Positions 61,554 through 64,000 of a DNA stretch of 64,000 bases are shown piece after piece; the first letter of the stretch is position 1, and the number at the start of each line of letters is the position of its first letter. The notes under the pieces were generated by a model. It worked only from the letters and a program-made list of their open reading frames with translations, did not search any database and had not been told where the DNA came from. Both the position numbers and the translations under genes were made by a program. This DNA comes from Rhizobiaceae bacterium (GTDB taxonomy: Bacteria; Pseudomonadota; Alphaproteobacteria; Rhizobiales; Rhizobiaceae): assembly GCA_017644105.1 (NCBI GenBank), contig JAEPMD010000020.1:17126-81125 (forward strand). The letters are read 5' to 3'.

Positions 61554-62596
61554 CACACCTAACTCACACACATATGGCGGCAGAAATTGCATCAATCCCG
61601 GATTTAACCCGCCGGTTTCTTACAAGCGACCGCGGCATAACCCAACATATTGGCGCATTGTTGCGTCAACAAAATCCGCATGTTGTCACAACGATCGCAC
61701 GCGGGTCATCCGATCATGCAGCGTCCTACATCAAATATGCAATTGAACTGCTGATGGGCATTCCTGTCTCCTCCACAGGCCCATCCATTAGTTCGGTCTA
61801 TGGCGGTTCAATGCATCTTCAAAACGCTGCAACATTTGCAATTAGTCAGTCCGGTGAAAGCCCAGATATTATCGCCATGAGTGACACTGCAAAACAAGGT
61901 GGATCACTTGTCATATCTTTGACCAATAATTCCACCTCCCCGCTTGCAACTTTAAGCGATCAAAATATCAATATTGGCGCCGGTCCAGAACTCAGCGTGG
62001 CGGCGACAAAAACTTTTGTGTTATCGATCGTTGACGGCTTAACGGTAATCGCTCATTGGAAACAGGACCAGGAACTACTAACTGCGATCGAAGATCTACC
62101 TTCAAATTTTGAAAAGGCGCTTGATTGCGACTGGTCATCATTGGCAGATCACATTGCCTTTAAAAACACACAACAACAATCTTTATATGTATTGGGTCGC
62201 GGACCATCTTCTGCAATCGCGCAGGAATGCGCATTGAAGTTCAAGGAAACCTGCCAATTACACGCTGAAGCTTTCAGCTCCGCAGAGGTTTTGCATGGTC
62301 CGGTTTCCATCGCGCAAGAAGGGTTTACAGTCCTTGCGCTCGCTGCCAAAGACGCTTCAAACCAAAGCGTGATCGACGCGTCGATGCAAATCGCCAATCA
62401 GGGTGTGGATGTGTTTGTCACAGCGCCTAATCAGCCCACCTTAAATTCAATTGGCTCAGTTCAAACACAACACCCGATTACCGGGCCTTTGGTGCAAGTG
62501 GTCAGCTTTTATAATTTCATTGAACAGCTATCTCGCAAATTAGGGCTTAATCCTGATCAACCACCTCACCTCAATAAAGTGACCGAAACAGTATGA
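61550..62596 (+). CDS. SIS-domain aminosugar-6-phosphate deaminase/isomerase (NagB-II/AgaS-like)
   Basis: 348 aa, two SIS domains as in the isomerase half of GlmS without its glutaminase domain. First domain TIARGSSDHAASYIK and SQSGESPD; second LGRGPSSAIAQECALKFKETCQLHAEAFSSAEVLHGP, with the Glu and His of the GlmS isomerase site. Converts glucosamine-6P to fructose-6P and ammonia in NagB-II relatives. ATGA overlaps with genes on both sides. Confidence 0.85.
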   Translation: MTHLTHTHMAAEIASIPDLTRRFLTSDRGITQHIGALLRQQNPHVVTTIARGSSDHAASYIKYAIELLMGIPVSSTGPSISSVYGGSMHLQNAATFAISQSGESPDIIAMSDTAKQGGSLVISLTNNSTSPLATLSDQNINIGAGPELSVAATKTFVLSIVDGLTVIAHWKQDQELLTAIEDLPSNFEKALDCDWSSLADHIAFKNTQQQSLYVLGRGPSSAIAQECALKFKETCQLHAEAFSSAEVLHGPVSIAQEGFTVLALAAKDASNQSVIDASMQIANQGVDVFVTAPNQPTLNSIGSVQTQHPITGPLVQVVSFYNFIEQLSRKLGLNPDQPPHLNKVTETV

Positions 62597-63747
62597 GCGA
62601 CAAAACCGCATATATTGGCGCCGATATTTTTGACGGGCAACAAATGCGTACTAATTGTGCGTTGCTCATCAATGGTGACAGGATCGACGGAATTGTATCC
62701 GTCGACGCGCTCAGCGACGATTATACGCGAGTTAAATTGAGTGGCGGATTGCTCACATCGGGCTTCATTGATTTGCAAGTTAATGGCGGCGGTGGTGTGC
62801 TATTAAATCAAGACACATCTATCCAAGGTATTCAGACGATATGTGAGGCTCATCTACAATTTGGTACGACCTCATTGCTGCCGACATTAATTACCGATGC
62901 TCCAGATATCACAAAACGCGCCATTGATGCTGCAATCGAAGCGGAAAGCGCGAATTTGCCCGGTTTCCTTGGTTTGCACCTTGAGGGACCACATCTATCA
63001 ATGCAAAAAAAGGGCGCACATAGCCCGGATTTAATTCGTCATGTAACGGATCAGGACATCGAAATTCTCTGTGAAGCGAAACAATCCTTAAGTAAGCTGT
63101 TAATTACCATTGCACCTGAATCAGTCAATTGCGATCAAATTTCACAATTGGCATCTTGCGGCATTCATCTTAGTTTGGGTCACTCCGCAGCGACGTCTCA
63201 ACAAGCAAAAGAGGCATTTACCGCCGGTATATCATCCGTAACACATTTATATAATGCTATGAGCCCCCTCACCCATCGAGAGCCGGGAATTGTTGGGGCA
63301 GCTTTAAATACTGACGACATCTATTGCGGTTTAATTGCAGACGGATTTCACGTAAATGCGGATGCTATCAATATAGCGCTTAAAATGAAGACAGGCCGTG
63401 GCAAACTGATGTTGGTAACAGATGCAATGTCGACGATCGGCAGGAACCAAGATGAGTTTGAGTTAAATGGTCGAATGGTCAAACGAGAGGGCGGCCGTCT
63501 GACATTGTCCGATGGCACTTTGGCAGGCGCAGATTTGGATATGATATCAGCGGTGAGATTTATGATTGAACACACCTGTTGTGACAGATTTGAAGCACTT
63601 CGCATGGCATCCAGTTATCCTGCGCAATATCTGAATCTCGGGGAAAATTATGGTCACCTCAAGAAAGGCGCATATGCGAATTTTCTCCATCTCACCGACG
63701 AGATGGACATCTCTTCCATCTGGCAAAACGGTAGAAAGTCATCGTAA
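62593..63747 (+). CDS. nagA: N-acetylglucosamine-6-phosphate deacetylase NagA
   Basis: 384 aa amidohydrolase. Metal and catalytic positions: Glu in GLHLEGPH, His in LSLGHSAATS, His in VTHLYNAMSPL, catalytic Asp in MLVTDAMST. Produces glucosamine-6P and acetate for the SIS-domain deaminase. Last gene of the kinase-regulator-SIS-nagA operon, 4-nt overlap with the SIS gene; terminator at 63768-63785. Confidence 0.93.
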   Translation: MSDKTAYIGADIFDGQQMRTNCALLINGDRIDGIVSVDALSDDYTRVKLSGGLLTSGFIDLQVNGGGGVLLNQDTSIQGIQTICEAHLQFGTTSLLPTLITDAPDITKRAIDAAIEAESANLPGFLGLHLEGPHLSMQKKGAHSPDLIRHVTDQDIEILCEAKQSLSKLLITIAPESVNCDQISQLASCGIHLSLGHSAATSQQAKEAFTAGISSVTHLYNAMSPLTHREPGIVGAALNTDDIYCGLIADGFHVNADAINIALKMKTGRGKLMLVTDAMSTIGRNQDEFELNGRMVKREGGRLTLSDGTLAGADLDMISAVRFMIEHTCCDRFEALRMASSYPAQYLNLGENYGHLKKGAYANFLHLTDEMDISSIWQNGRKSS

Positions 63748-63767
63748 GAACATACTTACATATAATC

Positions 63768-63785
63768 AGGGGGCTTTCGCCCCCT
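63768..63785 (+). terminator. hairpin after nagA
   Basis: AGGGGGC, TTTC loop, GCCCCCT: a perfect 7-bp GC-rich stem 20 nt past nagA. No strong T-run follows, but position and stability fit a transcription terminator. Confidence 0.7.
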
Positions 63786-63818
63786 AATCCAAATCGTTGT
63801 TATAGCGCTTTGAGACTA

Positions 63819-64000
63819 GGTTCTGTTGACAAACAGGATTCCCAAATCAGTTAAAATCTGATTCAAGATAGCTTTTATCGGAGGTTATCTTGGCTCGATT
63901 ATTGATGGAAGACGCAGAATGGGCGTTCTTTGAACCTTTTATAGCTTGTATTCGTGGTCAAGGTGGCCGCAAAGCGTCCAATCATCGTCTTGTTCTGGAC
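63819..64000 (+). mobile_element. left end of an IS5-type insertion sequence (truncated by window)
   Basis: The likely left terminal repeat begins GGTTCTGTTGACAAAC at 63819, typical of IS5/IS427-group elements, and is preceded by CTA, which could be part of a short target duplication. A transposase gene starts 70 nt inside. The right end lies beyond the window. Confidence 0.65.
63890..64000 (+). CDS. IS5-family transposase (5' part only)
   Basis: Frame from TTG 63890 (GGAGG upstream; an in-frame ATG five codons later is the alternative) to the window edge, 37 codons. It reads LMEDAEWAFFEP and GQGGRKASNHR, the start of IS402/IS5-group transposases (DUF4096-like N-terminus). The catalytic DDE part is outside the window. 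Confidence 0.75.
   Translation, partial: MARLLMEDAEWAFFEPFIACIRGQGGRKASNHRLVLD

Noticed and set aside
1..64000. CRISPR array, prophage, rRNA or tRNA genes
   Set aside because: No regularly spaced short repeats, phage structural genes, or RNA gene sequences were recognised by reading; a covariance-model scan was not possible.

Overview
The window reads as an AT-leaning chromosomal segment of a marine-type alphaproteobacterium (Rhizobiales/Rhodobacterales-like). This rests on TRAP, TTT and ABC solute-uptake operons, a formamidase locus with a urea/amide-type ABC transporter, an alphaproteobacterial heme-uptake locus preceded by RirA-like iron boxes (TGA-N9-TCA), and RTX repeats of a kind found in marine alphaproteobacteria. 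No rRNA, tRNA, CRISPR array or prophage was seen. The only mobile element is the left end of an IS5-type element cut by the right edge.

Layout. (1) 0.1-2.1 kb: D-amino-acid dehydrogenase (dadA) divergent from an Lrp/AsnC regulator. (2) 2.1-17.0 kb: a large minus-strand catabolic locus with a divergent FCD-type GntR regulator. It holds a TRAP transporter, three Gfo/Idh dehydrogenases, a metal-dependent TIM-barrel enzyme, a QuiC-like fusion protein, a short citrate-synthase/citryl-CoA-lyase protein, an unrecognised 218-aa protein, an acylating aldehyde dehydrogenase and a ThDP enzyme. Three near-identical palindromes (AAAAATATC-N-GATATTTTT) mark its transcription units. The substrate is unknown; this is the best candidate here for an undescribed pathway. 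(3) 17.2-28.2 kb: FmdB-like zinc ribbon, formamidase and a urtABCDE-type transporter, divergent from a transporter-like NCS1 sensor kinase and a LuxR-type response regulator. (4) 28.3-31.7 kb: a repeat-built RTX protein. (5) 32.0-39.1 kb: LacI regulator divergent from a TctABC transporter, an acylating aldehyde dehydrogenase and a CoA ligase, resembling a sulfoacetate (SauS/SauT) module.

(6) 39.2-53.4 kb: an iron island. Eight iron-box-like sites, five sharing an AAACTTGA extension, precede a small exported protein, a pair of paralogous unknown proteins, a DUF2218 protein, a YeiH/bestrophin membrane pair, and the heme genes. The minus-strand heme unit is receptor, small exported protein, ExbB, two ExbDs and TonB; the plus-strand unit is hemP, hmuS, hmuT, hmuU, hmuV and an IsdG-like heme monooxygenase. 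One ExbD has Asn where the proton-relay Asp is expected.

(7) 53.6-63.7 kb: an amino-sugar/cell-wall-sugar island of two divergent operons. One has a MurQ-like etherase, an ABC importer, a Gfo/Idh protein and a UgpC-type ATPase. The other has a BadF/NAGK-type kinase, a UTRA GntR regulator, a SIS-domain deaminase and NagA. Together they would import and phosphorylate amino sugars and convert them to fructose-6-phosphate. (8) 63.8-64.0 kb: truncated IS5-type insertion sequence.
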